Part shown: positions 54,428 through 63,152 of the stretch, in pieces | Layout: each line of letters starts with the position of its first letter | How positions within the stretch are numbered: the first letter of the stretch is position 1 | From: an uncultured Pelagibacteraceae bacterium | Lineage (GTDB): Bacteria; Pseudomonadota; Alphaproteobacteria; Pelagibacterales; Pelagibacteraceae | Assembly (NCBI GenBank): GCA_902577575.1 | Contig: CACGZQ010000004.1 | Coordinates: 1 to 64,000, forward strand | Direction: 5' to 3' | DNA length: 64,000 nucleotides | Translations under genes and position numbers: made by a program | The notes under the pieces: model-generated | Told to the model about the DNA's origin: nothing | Database searches by the model: none | The model's input: only the letters and a program-made list of their open reading frames with translations

Positions 54428-56148
54428 ATATATTTGAATACTATTTACTTAAAATAAATGAAATTATCTTAGATAATAAATCAAATTTAAACCTGACGCA
54501 TTTAGAAGATTTAAAAAATGTCAATTTAGAAGTGCCTCCCGAACATATTAATTTTGACTTATCTTCAAACATTTGTTTGGTTTTATCTAAAGCAAATAAA
54601 ATTAATCCAAATCAATTAGCTAATAAAATAAAGACATTATTATTAAAAAATATAAAGCATTTTGAAATGGTAGAGGTAGCAGGCCCTGGTTTTTTAAATA
54701 TAAAGTTGTCTGTTGAGGGACTAGCAAAGAATATTAATGAGATTTTTAAAAACAAAGAAAGTTATGGATCAAAAAAATCTAATGAAATTTATAATGTTGA
54801 ATTTGTATCTGCTAACCCAACAGGACCAATGCATGTTGGTCATTGTAGAGGGGCAGTTTTTGGTGATGTGATATCAAATTTACTTTTGTTCAATGGGAAC
54901 AAAGTAGTCAAGGAGTACTACATTAATGATTATGGCAATCAAATTAAAAACTTTGTTAAATCTGTTTTTTTAAGAATTAGAGAAATAAAATTTAAAGAAA
55001 AATTTATTTATAAAGAAGATTTATATCCTGGTGAATATGTAAAAGAAATTGCATTAGATATAATCAAAGATAATAAAGGATTAGATTTTGACAATTTTAA
55101 AAAGTGTTTTGATAGATTAAAAAAACTTTCTTTAGATGGGTCAATGAAATTAATCAAAGATGATTTAAAAAAATTAGGTATAATTCATGACAATTTTTTC
55201 TCGGAAACTCAATTAATAAAAAAAAATCTTGTTAACGAAACAGTTAAAAAGCTTCAAGATAGAAATTATGTTGAAGAAGGATTTCTTGATCCCCCCAAGC
55301 GAGAATCATCTAAAGATTGGAAAAAAATAAAAAGACTTATTTTTAAATCTACAAAATTTGGAGATGATAATGATAGAGCATTACAAAAAAACGATGGTTC
55401 TTGGACATATTTTGCAAATGATGTTGCTTATCACTCTGACAAGATAAGTAGAAAATTTAATAAACTTATAAATATTTTGGGAGCAGACCATACTGGTTAT
55501 ATAAAAAGAATTTCAGCCGCGGTTTCAGCTTTATCAAATAATAAAGTCAAGCTTGAATGTAAGGTTTGCCAATTAGTTAAATTATATAAAAAAGGACAAC
55601 CATTTAAAATGTCCAAAAGAGCTGGAGAATTTATAACAGTTCAAGATTTATTGAATGAAGTAAATAAAGACTCAATTAGGTTTATGATGCTAAATAGAAG
55701 TAACGATGTGGAGTTAGATTTTGATTTTGATAAAGTTAAAGAGAAGACCAAAGATAATCCTGTTTACTATGTACAATATGCTTATGCAAGAATTAATTCT
55801 ATTACTAGAACTCTTAAAAAAAGTTTGAATGATAATATTTCAATAACAAATAAATCTTTTTCACCTAATGAGTACGAAGAAAAAATTATTAGAAAAGTTT
55901 TTGAATGGCCAAAAATTATAGAGTCTGCCTCATTTAAATTTGAACCACACAAAATCCCTTTTTATTTATATGAGCTATCGACTTTATTTCATTCCTATTG
56001 GAGCAAAGGTAATGAAGATGATAGATTTAAATTTATTGAAAATGGTAAAGTGAAAAGAGAAGAAGTCCTAATATTTCTATATTTAGTATCAATAGTAATT
56101 AGAAATGGGATGAAAATATTAGGGGTTTCACTTCCTGAAAAAATGTAA
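54424..56148 (+). CDS. argS: Arginyl-tRNA synthetase
   Basis: 574 residues, class I. The N-terminal tRNA-D-loop-binding domain is followed by SANPTGPMHVGHCRGAVFGD (HIGH motif), LGADHTGYIKRI, and the KMSKRAGEF motif. A DALR-type anticodon domain closes it (YYVQYAYARI and the final 120 residues). It charges tRNA-Arg. It overlaps the next gene by 1 base. Confidence 0.97.
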   Translation: MNIFEYYLLKINEIILDNKSNLNLTHLEDLKNVNLEVPPEHINFDLSSNICLVLSKANKINPNQLANKIKTLLLKNIKHFEMVEVAGPGFLNIKLSVEGLAKNINEIFKNKESYGSKKSNEIYNVEFVSANPTGPMHVGHCRGAVFGDVISNLLLFNGNKVVKEYYINDYGNQIKNFVKSVFLRIREIKFKEKFIYKEDLYPGEYVKEIALDIIKDNKGLDFDNFKKCFDRLKKLSLDGSMKLIKDDLKKLGIIHDNFFSETQLIKKNLVNETVKKLQDRNYVEEGFLDPPKRESSKDWKKIKRLIFKSTKFGDDNDRALQKNDGSWTYFANDVAYHSDKISRKFNKLINILGADHTGYIKRISAAVSALSNNKVKLECKVCQLVKLYKKGQPFKMSKRAGEFITVQDLLNEVNKDSIRFMMLNRSNDVELDFDFDKVKEKTKDNPVYYVQYAYARINSITRTLKKSLNDNISITNKSFSPNEYEEKIIRKVFEWPKIIESASFKFEPHKIPFYLYELSTLFHSYWSKGNEDDRFKFIENGKVKREEVLIFLYLVSIVIRNGMKILGVSLPEKM

Positions 56149-56414
56149 TGTATAAAGTTTTTAATTTTCTATTATTTACTTTGATTATCATTTTTGTATT
56201 GAGTGTTTTTAAATATTATACATCTAGTAAAAATATAGTCAGTAAAGATTATAACCGATCAAACGTTGATCAAATATTAAAAGAAAAAATATCAAACTTA
56301 CCTGTTTTGAATAATGATACTAATAACGTTATAGTATTTAATGATTCTTTCGAAAATGAAATGAATGAAGGTAAAAAAAAAAGAAGTTTTTGGGAACTAT
56401 TAAAATCTAAATGA
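56148..56414 (+). CDS. Short single-span protein in the place of the SPOR-domain gene
   Basis: 88 residues: an N-terminal span (about 5-22) followed by a polar tail ending GKKKRSFWELLKSK. In many alphaproteobacteria the slot between argS and nagZ holds a SPOR-domain cell-division protein with the same anchor. Here the SPOR domain itself is absent and only the anchor and linker seem to remain. It overlaps argS by 1 base and nagZ by 4 bases, so the frame is kept under selection. Function is unknown. Confidence 0.65.
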   Translation: MYKVFNFLLFTLIIIFVLSVFKYYTSSKNIVSKDYNRSNVDQILKEKISNLPVLNNDTNNVIVFNDSFENEMNEGKKKRSFWELLKSK

Positions 56415-57355
56415 AAACTAAAGCATTGATTATAAGCATTAAAAGTACTGAATTATCTAAATCAGAAATAAATATTATAACCAAGGGAAAACCGTGGGGA
56501 GTCATCTTATTTAAAAGAAATTTAAAATCTTACAATCAAATTAAAAATCTCACATTTAAAATTAAATCTTTAACAAAGAATAAAAATTTTCCTATCATTA
56601 TTGATGAAGAAGGAAAAAGTGTTTCAAGGCTTCTAAATATAATAAATCACGATGTCTCAGCTAATTTTTTTGGAAAGCTGTATATTAAAAATAAATCATT
56701 TTGTTTTAAGATTTATAACCATTATATTAATTCTTTGTCGAAAATTTTAAAAGATCTAGGTTTTAATATTAACACCATACCTGTTTTAGACGTATTAAGA
56801 TTTAATACAAATATGATTATAGGAAATAGAAGTTTTTCTAAAAGTAAAAAAATTGTAAACGAACTTGGATTTCTAACTATTGAGTATTTAAAACAAAATA
56901 AAATTGCTGGAGTAATAAAACATATACCAGGACACGGAGCTGCAGTTAGTGATAGTCATAAAAAAATGCCAATAGTTTCTTTGAGTTTAAAAAAACTAAA
57001 TCATCTAGATTTTTATGCATTCAAGTCCTTGAACTCTCAATTTGCAATGACTGCACACATTCTCTATAAAAAGATTGACAAAAAAAATGTTGCCACTTTT
57101 TCAAAAAAGATTATTAGAGAGGTCATAAGAAAAAGTATAGGCTTCAAAGGTATTTTAATCTCTGACGATATATCAATGAAAGCTTTAAAATACGATTTAA
57201 TCACTAACGCAAAAAAGTCTCTGGATGCAGGTTGCAATTTAGTGCTCTATTGTTCTGGAAAAACTACTGATAACCTTAAATTGATAAAATCACTGCCCTA
57301 TATTGATAAATTTACAGCAAAAAAAACATCAGAATTTTTTAAATTTTTAGGGTAA
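56411..57355 (+). CDS. nagZ: Beta-N-acetylhexosaminidase
   Basis: GH3 enzyme that removes N-acetylglucosamine from muropeptides during cell-wall recycling. The IIDEEGKSVSRL block, KHIPGHGAAVSDSHKKMP (with the catalytic histidine loop) and the nucleophile region ILISDDISMKAL are diagnostic. 314 residues is slightly short of the usual 330-345. No signal peptide, so it acts in the cytoplasm. It is in the standard order between the SPOR slot and scpA. Confidence 0.92.
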   Translation: MKTKALIISIKSTELSKSEINIITKGKPWGVILFKRNLKSYNQIKNLTFKIKSLTKNKNFPIIIDEEGKSVSRLLNIINHDVSANFFGKLYIKNKSFCFKIYNHYINSLSKILKDLGFNINTIPVLDVLRFNTNMIIGNRSFSKSKKIVNELGFLTIEYLKQNKIAGVIKHIPGHGAAVSDSHKKMPIVSLSLKKLNHLDFYAFKSLNSQFAMTAHILYKKIDKKNVATFSKKIIREVIRKSIGFKGILISDDISMKALKYDLITNAKKSLDAGCNLVLYCSGKTTDNLKLIKSLPYIDKFTAKKTSEFFKFLG

Positions 57356-57363
57356 AATTAATA

Positions 57364-58095
57364 ATGGAATCAAACAGAGTAAATCAAATTTCAATTGATA
57401 TACCTAATTATAATGGTCCTTTAGAAGTGCTTTTAGATTTAGCTAAAACCCAAAAAGTAGATTTAGCAGAAATTTCTATTACAATGTTAGCTGACGAATT
57501 TTTAGAATTTATTAAAAATAAAGATTTAGATTTAGAGATAGCCACCGAATTTTTACTTATGGCGACTTGGCTTGCTTATTTAAAATCTAAATTACTGTTG
57601 CCAGAAGATGAAGATGATGATTTTAAAGCATTACAAGTTGCTGAAAAACTTAAATTGCAGTTAAAAAAACTTGAATTAATTAGAATTTTATCAGATCAGA
57701 TGTTGCAAAAAAAAAGATTAGGAGTTCATATTTTTTCAAGAGGTATGAAAGGAGGCATTAGATCTATTAATACTCCTGTATACGACATTTCTCTTTATGA
57801 ACTTCTCAAAACCTACTCAACTATTCAAACGCAGAAAACTTTTCAAAATATTAGTATACCGAAGTTACCTGTTTTAACTACTGAAGAAGGCATCAGACTA
57901 ATTAAAGATAATCTAAATAATATGAATAATTGGAAAAATTTAATGGAATTAATACCAAAATTTTATTTGGAAAATAAAATGAAAAGAACAGGTATATCTG
58001 GAATTTTTTCCGCTAGCTTAGAATTAGCGAAAGAGGGTGTTGTTTCAGTTTCACAAGAAAAGATATTCGAGAAACTAATGATAAAAAAAACTTAG
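57364..58095 (+). CDS. scpA: Segregation and condensation protein A
   Basis: 243 residues, kleisin subunit of the SMC-ScpAB condensin. The N-terminal YNGPLEVLLDLAKTQKVDLAEISI and the FLEFIKNKDLDLEIATEFLLMATWLAYLKSKLLLP helices are diagnostic. It links SMC heads and supports chromosome segregation. It lies one base before scpB. Confidence 0.95.
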   Translation: MESNRVNQISIDIPNYNGPLEVLLDLAKTQKVDLAEISITMLADEFLEFIKNKDLDLEIATEFLLMATWLAYLKSKLLLPEDEDDDFKALQVAEKLKLQLKKLELIRILSDQMLQKKRLGVHIFSRGMKGGIRSINTPVYDISLYELLKTYSTIQTQKTFQNISIPKLPVLTTEEGIRLIKDNLNNMNNWKNLMELIPKFYLENKMKRTGISGIFSASLELAKEGVVSVSQEKIFEKLMIKKT

Positions 58096-58096
58096 A

Positions 58097-58783
58097 ATGA
58101 AGAAAAAGATAGATAATAACATAATAGATTTTCCATCATCGGTCTCAAAAATTGAGAGACAGGTTGAAGCAATTCTTTTTGCTGCTTCTGAACCATTGGA
58201 TATTGAGACGATAGAAAAGAGAATTCAATCAAGCACAAACTTAAATAAGGTTTTAGAAAATTTACAAGTTACTTATAAAAAAAGAGGTATCAACTTGGTT
58301 TGCATAAAAAACAAATGGTCTTTTAGGACTGCAGAAGATCTTTCAAAATTAATGGCATTACAAAAATCTGTTCATAAAAAATTATCCAAGGCCACCGTAG
58401 AAACATTGGCCATAATAGTTTATCATCAACCGGTTACTAGATCTGAAATAGAGGAAATTAGAGGTGTCTCATTTGCAACAAATACTTTAGAAATATTACT
58501 TGAATTGGATTGGGTGAGACCAGCTGGGAGAAAAGATGTTCCAGGTAAACCCATTCAGTACGCCACAACAGAAAACTTTCTTAATCATTTTAACATTCAA
58601 AAATTATCAGATTTGCCTACTATTGATGAACTTGGCTCTGCTGGCCTTATTGATACTTCTAATATTGATAAATCAATTTTTGGAACTGGTAAATTCTTTA
58701 AAGAGCAGTCTATATCTGAAAAAAAGAACATTTATGAAGATATAGATGAAGCTATTAAAAAGGCTCCGGAGGAAGAAAAATAA
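58097..58783 (+). CDS. scpB: Segregation and condensation protein B
   Basis: 228 residues with two winged-helix domains. QVEAILFAASEPLDIETIEKRI starts the first, and VETLAIIVYHQPVTRSEIEEIRGV with LLELDWVRPAGRKDVPGKPIQYATT forms the second. It partners ScpA and SMC. The charged C-terminal tail (about residues 195-228) is variable in the family. It is in the usual alphaproteobacterial position before tatA. Confidence 0.95.
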   Translation: MKKKIDNNIIDFPSSVSKIERQVEAILFAASEPLDIETIEKRIQSSTNLNKVLENLQVTYKKRGINLVCIKNKWSFRTAEDLSKLMALQKSVHKKLSKATVETLAIIVYHQPVTRSEIEEIRGVSFATNTLEILLELDWVRPAGRKDVPGKPIQYATTENFLNHFNIQKLSDLPTIDELGSAGLIDTSNIDKSIFGTGKFFKEQSISEKKNIYEDIDEAIKKAPEEEK

Positions 58784-58825
58784 TTATATTTATTTAATTC
58801 TTTTTATTGTATATAATTACCTATT

Positions 58826-59023
58826 ATGGGAATTAGTTTTTGGCAGATAGCAATAGTTGTTGTCTTAGTTGTTTTGCTCTTTGGAAGAGGTAAGATTTCG
58901 AGTTTAATGGGTGACGTAGCTAAAGGAATTAAAAGTTTTAAAAAAGGTATGTCTGATGACAATATTACAAATAACCAAGACGATAATTCTAAAACAGACA
59001 ATTCCGATTCTGAAAATAAATAA
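58826..59023 (+). CDS. tatA: Twin-arginine translocase subunit TatA
   Basis: 65 residues. One N-terminal span ([15 protein letters not shown]) with the conserved FGRGKI hinge, then the amphipathic helix [19 protein letters not shown] and an acidic disordered tail. It oligomerises to form the Tat channel for folded proteins. A 42-base gap precedes it, the largest in this run besides that before yajC. A TATAAT-like box occurs in the gap. Confidence 0.95.
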   Translation: MGISFWQIAIVVVLVVLLFGRGKISSLMGDVAKGIKSFKKGMSDDNITNNQDDNSKTDNSDSENK

Positions 59024-59028
59024 TCAAA

Positions 59029-59256
59029 ATGCCTCAAATTGGATGGTTAGAGATTTTATCTGTAGTAATTATTGCAATATTAGTTTTAGGTCCAAAAGAA
59101 TTTCCTATCGCGCTTAAAAAGATAGGCTCTTACATTGGAAAATTTAAAAATACTTTAAGCAATATTCAAAGAGAAGTATCTTCATCAACTCAAGATATAG
59201 ATCTAGATAAAAAAATCTTATCAAAAAGTAAAGAAAACAAAAAAAAGGCTGATTAA
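59029..59256 (+). CDS. tatB: Twin-arginine translocase subunit TatB
   Basis: 75 residues. The IGWLEILSVVIIAILVLGPKEFP span-and-hinge (residues 4-26) has the TatB-type LGPKEFP motif, followed by ALKKIGSYIGKFKNTL. It binds TatC and Tat substrates. The tail is very short compared with typical TatB (120-170 residues), in line with streamlining. It follows tatA by 5 bases. Confidence 0.92.
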   Translation: MPQIGWLEILSVVIIAILVLGPKEFPIALKKIGSYIGKFKNTLSNIQREVSSSTQDIDLDKKILSKSKENKKKAD

Positions 59257-59257
59257 A

Positions 59258-60025
59258 ATGGCTGAAATCAATTCCTTTACTAGCCATTTAATTGAATTAC
59301 GAACAAGGCTATTAAATTCTTTAATTTTTATTTTCCTTGTTTTTGTTATTTCATATTTTTTTTCAGAACAAATTTACAATTTTTTAGTTGAACCATACGC
59401 TGCAGCAGTGAGGGAAGACCAAAATTCTAGGCGATTAATATTTACAGCTCTACATGAAACATTTATTACGTATATTAAATTAGCATTTTTTTCATCGATT
59501 TTTATCGGAAGTCCTGTTTTATTAATACAAATTTATAAATTTATAGCTCCTGGTCTTTACAAAAATGAAAAAAAAGCAATTCTTCCTTACTTAATATCAA
59601 CACCAATTCTTTTTTTATTAGGAGGATTATTAGTTTATTATCTAGTAATGCCTTTAGCAATTAAATTTTTTTTATCATTTGAAACTCTGGGAACAAATAC
59701 AACCTTACCTATTCAACTTGAGGCAAAAGTTAATGAATATCTTTCTTTAATTATGAGGTTAATTTTTGCATTTGGCATAAGCTTCCAGCTACCTATACTT
59801 TTAAACTTATTAGCTCGGATTGGGGTAGTAAATTCTGATTATCTTAGAAAGAGGAGAAGATATGTAATTGTTATTATCTTCGCTATAGCAGCTATTCTAA
59901 CTCCACCTGACCCCATCACACAGGTTGGACTAGCAATACCTTTGTTATTACTTTATGAATTATCTATATTTACTGTACAATTCACTGAAAAAAAAAGTGA
60001 AAAAGAAAACTTAGAAGATGCATAA
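59258..60025 (+). CDS. tatC: Twin-arginine translocase subunit TatC
   Basis: 255 residues with six spans. The N-terminal FTSHLIELRTRLLNSL region, FWxF-like loop with APGLYKNEKKAILPYL, and RRYVIVIIFAIAAILTPPDPITQV are conserved. It recognises the twin-arginine signal. It starts one base after tatB stops and overlaps serS by 8 bases. Confidence 0.96.
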   Translation: MAEINSFTSHLIELRTRLLNSLIFIFLVFVISYFFSEQIYNFLVEPYAAAVREDQNSRRLIFTALHETFITYIKLAFFSSIFIGSPVLLIQIYKFIAPGLYKNEKKAILPYLISTPILFLLGGLLVYYLVMPLAIKFFLSFETLGTNTTLPIQLEAKVNEYLSLIMRLIFAFGISFQLPILLNLLARIGVVNSDYLRKRRRYVIVIIFAIAAILTPPDPITQVGLAIPLLLLYELSIFTVQFTEKKSEKENLEDA

Positions 60026-61265
60026 TATTAAAGATCTTAAAAAAAATTTAAATGATTATAGAAAAAAACTTCTTGATAGAAATTTTGACTTCAAAACAGA
60101 TTTTTTTGTAAGTCTTGATGAAGAAAATAGAAGGTTAATTACTAAAAAAGAAAAACTAGAACAAGAAAAAAAACTTTTATCAAAATCAAAAGATAAATCT
60201 AATTTCGAAAAATCAAAAAAATTATCGTCACAAATATCTATGGTCGCAAATGAGCAATTAATAGCCCAAAATAAACTTAATGATTTTTTACATGTTATCC
60301 CTAACATTGCTTTAAAAGATGTACCAATTGGTAAAGATGAAAAATCTAATAAATTGATAAGCCAAAATGGAAAAATAAAGAATTTTAAATTTATACCTAA
60401 ATCTCATATTGAATTAGGATTAGGAAGTAAAGATATAGACTTTGAGACATCTATTAAATTGTCGGGTTCAAGATTTGTAATTTTAAAGAATAAAGTTGCA
60501 TTGTTAGAGCGCGCACTGATAAATTTTATGCTTGATGTTCATACAAATGAATTCAAATACCAAGAAATTTCTCCACCTTTAATAGTAAATGATGAAGTTA
60601 TGTTTGGAACAGGTCAATTACCTAAATTTGAAGATGATCAATTTGAAATTAAATTAGAAAATTCAAGTAAACGAAAATTCTTAATACCAACTGCAGAGGT
60701 CGTTTTAACAAATATGGTCAGACAAAGTGTGCTAAATCAAAATGAACTACCATTAAGATTAGTTGCTGCTACTCCATGTTTCAGAAAGGAGGCAGGAAGT
60801 TATGGAAAAGATACAAAGGGGATGTTTAGACAACATCAATTTTATAAAGTAGAACTAGTAAGCGTAGTTGAGCCAAAAGATTGTATTTTAGAACTCGATC
60901 GAATGTTAAATTGTGCAAAATCTATTTTAGAAAAATTAAAATTACCCTTTCAAATAACACAATTATCTACTGGCGATATGGGATTTAGTGCTGAAATGAC
61001 ATATGACATTGAGGTATGGATACCTTCTGAAAAAAAATATAGAGAAATATCAAGTTGTTCATCTTGTGGTACATTTCAAGCTAGAAGAATGTCTGCAAAA
61101 TACAAAACACCTAATGGCACCGATTTTGTAGGAACATTAAATGGTTCGGGACTGGCTGTTGGAAGACTTATTATTGCAATATTAGAAAATAATCAAAATG
61201 AGGATGGCTCAGTAACAATTCCAGAAGTCTTAAAAAAATATACGAAAAATTTAGATAAAATTTGA
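60018..61265 (+). CDS. serS: Seryl-tRNA synthetase
   Basis: 415 residues, class II. The N-terminal coiled-coil arm spans about residues 30-95, class motif 2 is FRKEAGSYGKDTKGMFRQHQF, and motif 3 is NGSGLAVGRLIIAILEN. It charges tRNA-Ser (and tRNA-Sec, where present). It follows tatC as in other alphaproteobacteria, but the usual surE and pcm are missing after it. Confidence 0.97.
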   Translation: MHNIKDLKKNLNDYRKKLLDRNFDFKTDFFVSLDEENRRLITKKEKLEQEKKLLSKSKDKSNFEKSKKLSSQISMVANEQLIAQNKLNDFLHVIPNIALKDVPIGKDEKSNKLISQNGKIKNFKFIPKSHIELGLGSKDIDFETSIKLSGSRFVILKNKVALLERALINFMLDVHTNEFKYQEISPPLIVNDEVMFGTGQLPKFEDDQFEIKLENSSKRKFLIPTAEVVLTNMVRQSVLNQNELPLRLVAATPCFRKEAGSYGKDTKGMFRQHQFYKVELVSVVEPKDCILELDRMLNCAKSILEKLKLPFQITQLSTGDMGFSAEMTYDIEVWIPSEKKYREISSCSSCGTFQARRMSAKYKTPNGTDFVGTLNGSGLAVGRLIIAILENNQNEDGSVTIPEVLKKYTKNLDKI

Positions 61266-61297
61266 TAAAATTTAACTTGTTTATCTAAATCATTTAT

Positions 61298-61303
61298 TAT
61301 AAT
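61298..61303 (+). promoter_or_regulatory. Possible -10 box upstream of yajC
   Basis: A perfect TATAAT lies 10 bases before the yajC ATG in a 48-base gap. An upstream ACTTGT at 17-base spacing is a poor -35. If real, the transcript would have almost no leader. Confidence 0.3.
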
Positions 61304-61313
61304 TGTCTTTTTT

Positions 61314-61598
61314 ATGAGCGGACAAGGAATAGCACAATTTATACCTCTAATACTAATTTTCGTAATTTTTTATTTCTTTTTAATAAGACCTCAGCAGAAA
61401 AGAGTTAAAGATCACAAAGCTATGGTGCAGTCACTTAAAAGAGGTGATGAAATAATAACTTCCGGTGGAATTATAGGAGTTGTTGATCGTATTATGGAAG
61501 ACGATAGAATAGAGGTAATTATAGGTGAAAATACCAAAGTCCAAATTATTAGATCGACTATTACAAGTTTATTGAAAAAAGAAGAAGTAAAAAAATAA
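61314..61598 (+). CDS. yajC: Preprotein translocase subunit YajC
   Basis: 94 residues: one span (FIPLILIFVIFYFFLIRPQQKR) with the diagnostic FLIRPQQKR junction, then a soluble domain with LKRGDEIITSGGIIGVVDRI. Works with SecDF at the Sec translocon. It precedes secD by 9 bases. Confidence 0.96.
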   Translation: MSGQGIAQFIPLILIFVIFYFFLIRPQQKRVKDHKAMVQSLKRGDEIITSGGIIGVVDRIMEDDRIEVIIGENTKVQIIRSTITSLLKKEEVKK

Positions 61599-61607
61599 TT
61601 CTTTTTT

Positions 61608-63152
61608 GTGTTAAATTTTTCAAAAATAAATATCATATCAATTTATTTAGTATTTATCGTAATATCAATATTTTCAATTTTCAACTTTTTAAACAGTGAA
61701 AATTTTTTTATAAAAAAAAAAGTCAATCTTGGATTAGATCTTCAAGGTGGTTCATATCTTTTGCTTGAAATTAATTCAGACTCTCTAGTAAAGGAAAAAA
61801 TTCAATCCAAAGTTATACCAATAAAAAAACTATTAAAGGAAAATAATCTGAATTTTTCCGCATTCCAAATCGGAGAAAAAAAACTTTCTTTAAAAATTGA
61901 TGATTTAGAGAAATTTGAATTAATTTTTTTTTCAAAGAAAGATAATTTAGTGAATCCTTTCATTGATAATTACAGATCCTTTGAATTAGATTACAATAGA
62001 TTAGATAATAATAATATAGAAATTTTATTTTCCAAATTCGGCTTACTCACAATAAATAATGCTGCTTTGAAACAATCAATAGAAATCGTTAGACGAAGGA
62101 TTGATGATGTTGGAACAAAAGAACCTACAATATTACAAAGAGGTGAAAAAAGAATCCTTGTAGAATTACCAGGTCTAAAGGATCCTGAAAGAATTAAAAA
62201 ATTACTAGGTAAAACTGCTAAGTTAAATTTTAGATTAGTTACAGATAATAACGAGTTTGGTGTTGATGAAATAATTTCAGAAACAGGTGAGAAACTTAAA
62301 ATAAGTAAGAGAATTGTGATGAGCGGCGAAAATCTGGTAGACGCTCAACCTAGTATTCAAAATCAAAGGGGTGAACCCACAGTATCTTTTACATTAGATA
62401 GACTTGGTGCACAAAAATTCGGTAGGGCGACAACCGACAACGTCGGTAAAAGACTAGCAATAGTTCTTGATGGAAATATAATAAGTGCACCTAATATTAA
62501 CGAGCCAATTACTTCAGGCAACGGGATGATTTCAGGTAATTTTACATTTCAAGAGGCTACAGACCTTGCTTTATTACTAAGATCTGGCGCTCTTCCAACT
62601 CCTCTAAAAGTAGTTGAAGAAAGAACTGTAGGACCAGACTTAGGAGAAGACTCAATAAAATCTGGTTTAACATCTCTTATAATTGGTTTTATTTTAGTAA
62701 TTTTATTTATGTTTTATAAATATAAAATATTTGGATTAGTTGCAAATACAGCATTAGTTGCAAATTTGTTAATGCTAATTGGTACTTTGACAATATTAGA
62801 AGCCACGCTCACTTTACCTGGTATTGCAGGAATAATCCTGACTGTTGGTATGGCGGTTGATGCGAATGTATTAATCTTTGAAAGAATAAAAGAAGAGTTG
62901 AAGACTGAGAAATCTACGATACATGCTTTTGATCAGGGTTACTCAAAAGCAAAAATAACAGTTCTTGACGCTAATATTACAACTCTTATTGCTGCTATTA
63001 TTCTTTTCGCATTTGGATCAGGGCCTGTAAAAGGATTCGCAATTACTTTAGGAATTGGAATAGTAACAACTTTATTCACTGCATATTTTTTAGCAAGACA
63101 TTTAACTTCACTTATAGTTTTAAAAAACAACAACAAAGAAATTAAGATCTAA
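61608..63152 (+). CDS. secD: Preprotein translocase subunit SecD
   Basis: 514 residues, GTG start. The KKVNLGLDLQGGSYLLLEI segment after span 1, the periplasmic P1 domain with VSFTLDRLGAQKFG, and the C-terminal permease half with LPGIAGIILTVGMAVDANVLIFERIKEEL (the conserved membrane Asp/Arg of RND proteins) are clear. It uses the proton gradient to pull exported proteins out. Overlaps secF by 1 base. Confidence 0.96.
   Translation: MLNFSKINIISIYLVFIVISIFSIFNFLNSENFFIKKKVNLGLDLQGGSYLLLEINSDSLVKEKIQSKVIPIKKLLKENNLNFSAFQIGEKKLSLKIDDLEKFELIFFSKKDNLVNPFIDNYRSFELDYNRLDNNNIEILFSKFGLLTINNAALKQSIEIVRRRIDDVGTKEPTILQRGEKRILVELPGLKDPERIKKLLGKTAKLNFRLVTDNNEFGVDEIISETGEKLKISKRIVMSGENLVDAQPSIQNQRGEPTVSFTLDRLGAQKFGRATTDNVGKRLAIVLDGNIISAPNINEPITSGNGMISGNFTFQEATDLALLLRSGALPTPLKVVEERTVGPDLGEDSIKSGLTSLIIGFILVILFMFYKYKIFGLVANTALVANLLMLIGTLTILEATLTLPGIAGIILTVGMAVDANVLIFERIKEELKTEKSTIHAFDQGYSKAKITVLDANITTLIAAIILFAFGSGPVKGFAITLGIGIVTTLFTAYFLARHLTSLIVLKNNNKEIKI

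Noticed and set aside
58536-58745. 69-aa ORF inside scpB in another frame
   Set aside because: Overlaps the scpB second domain in full; no ribosome site or recognised family.
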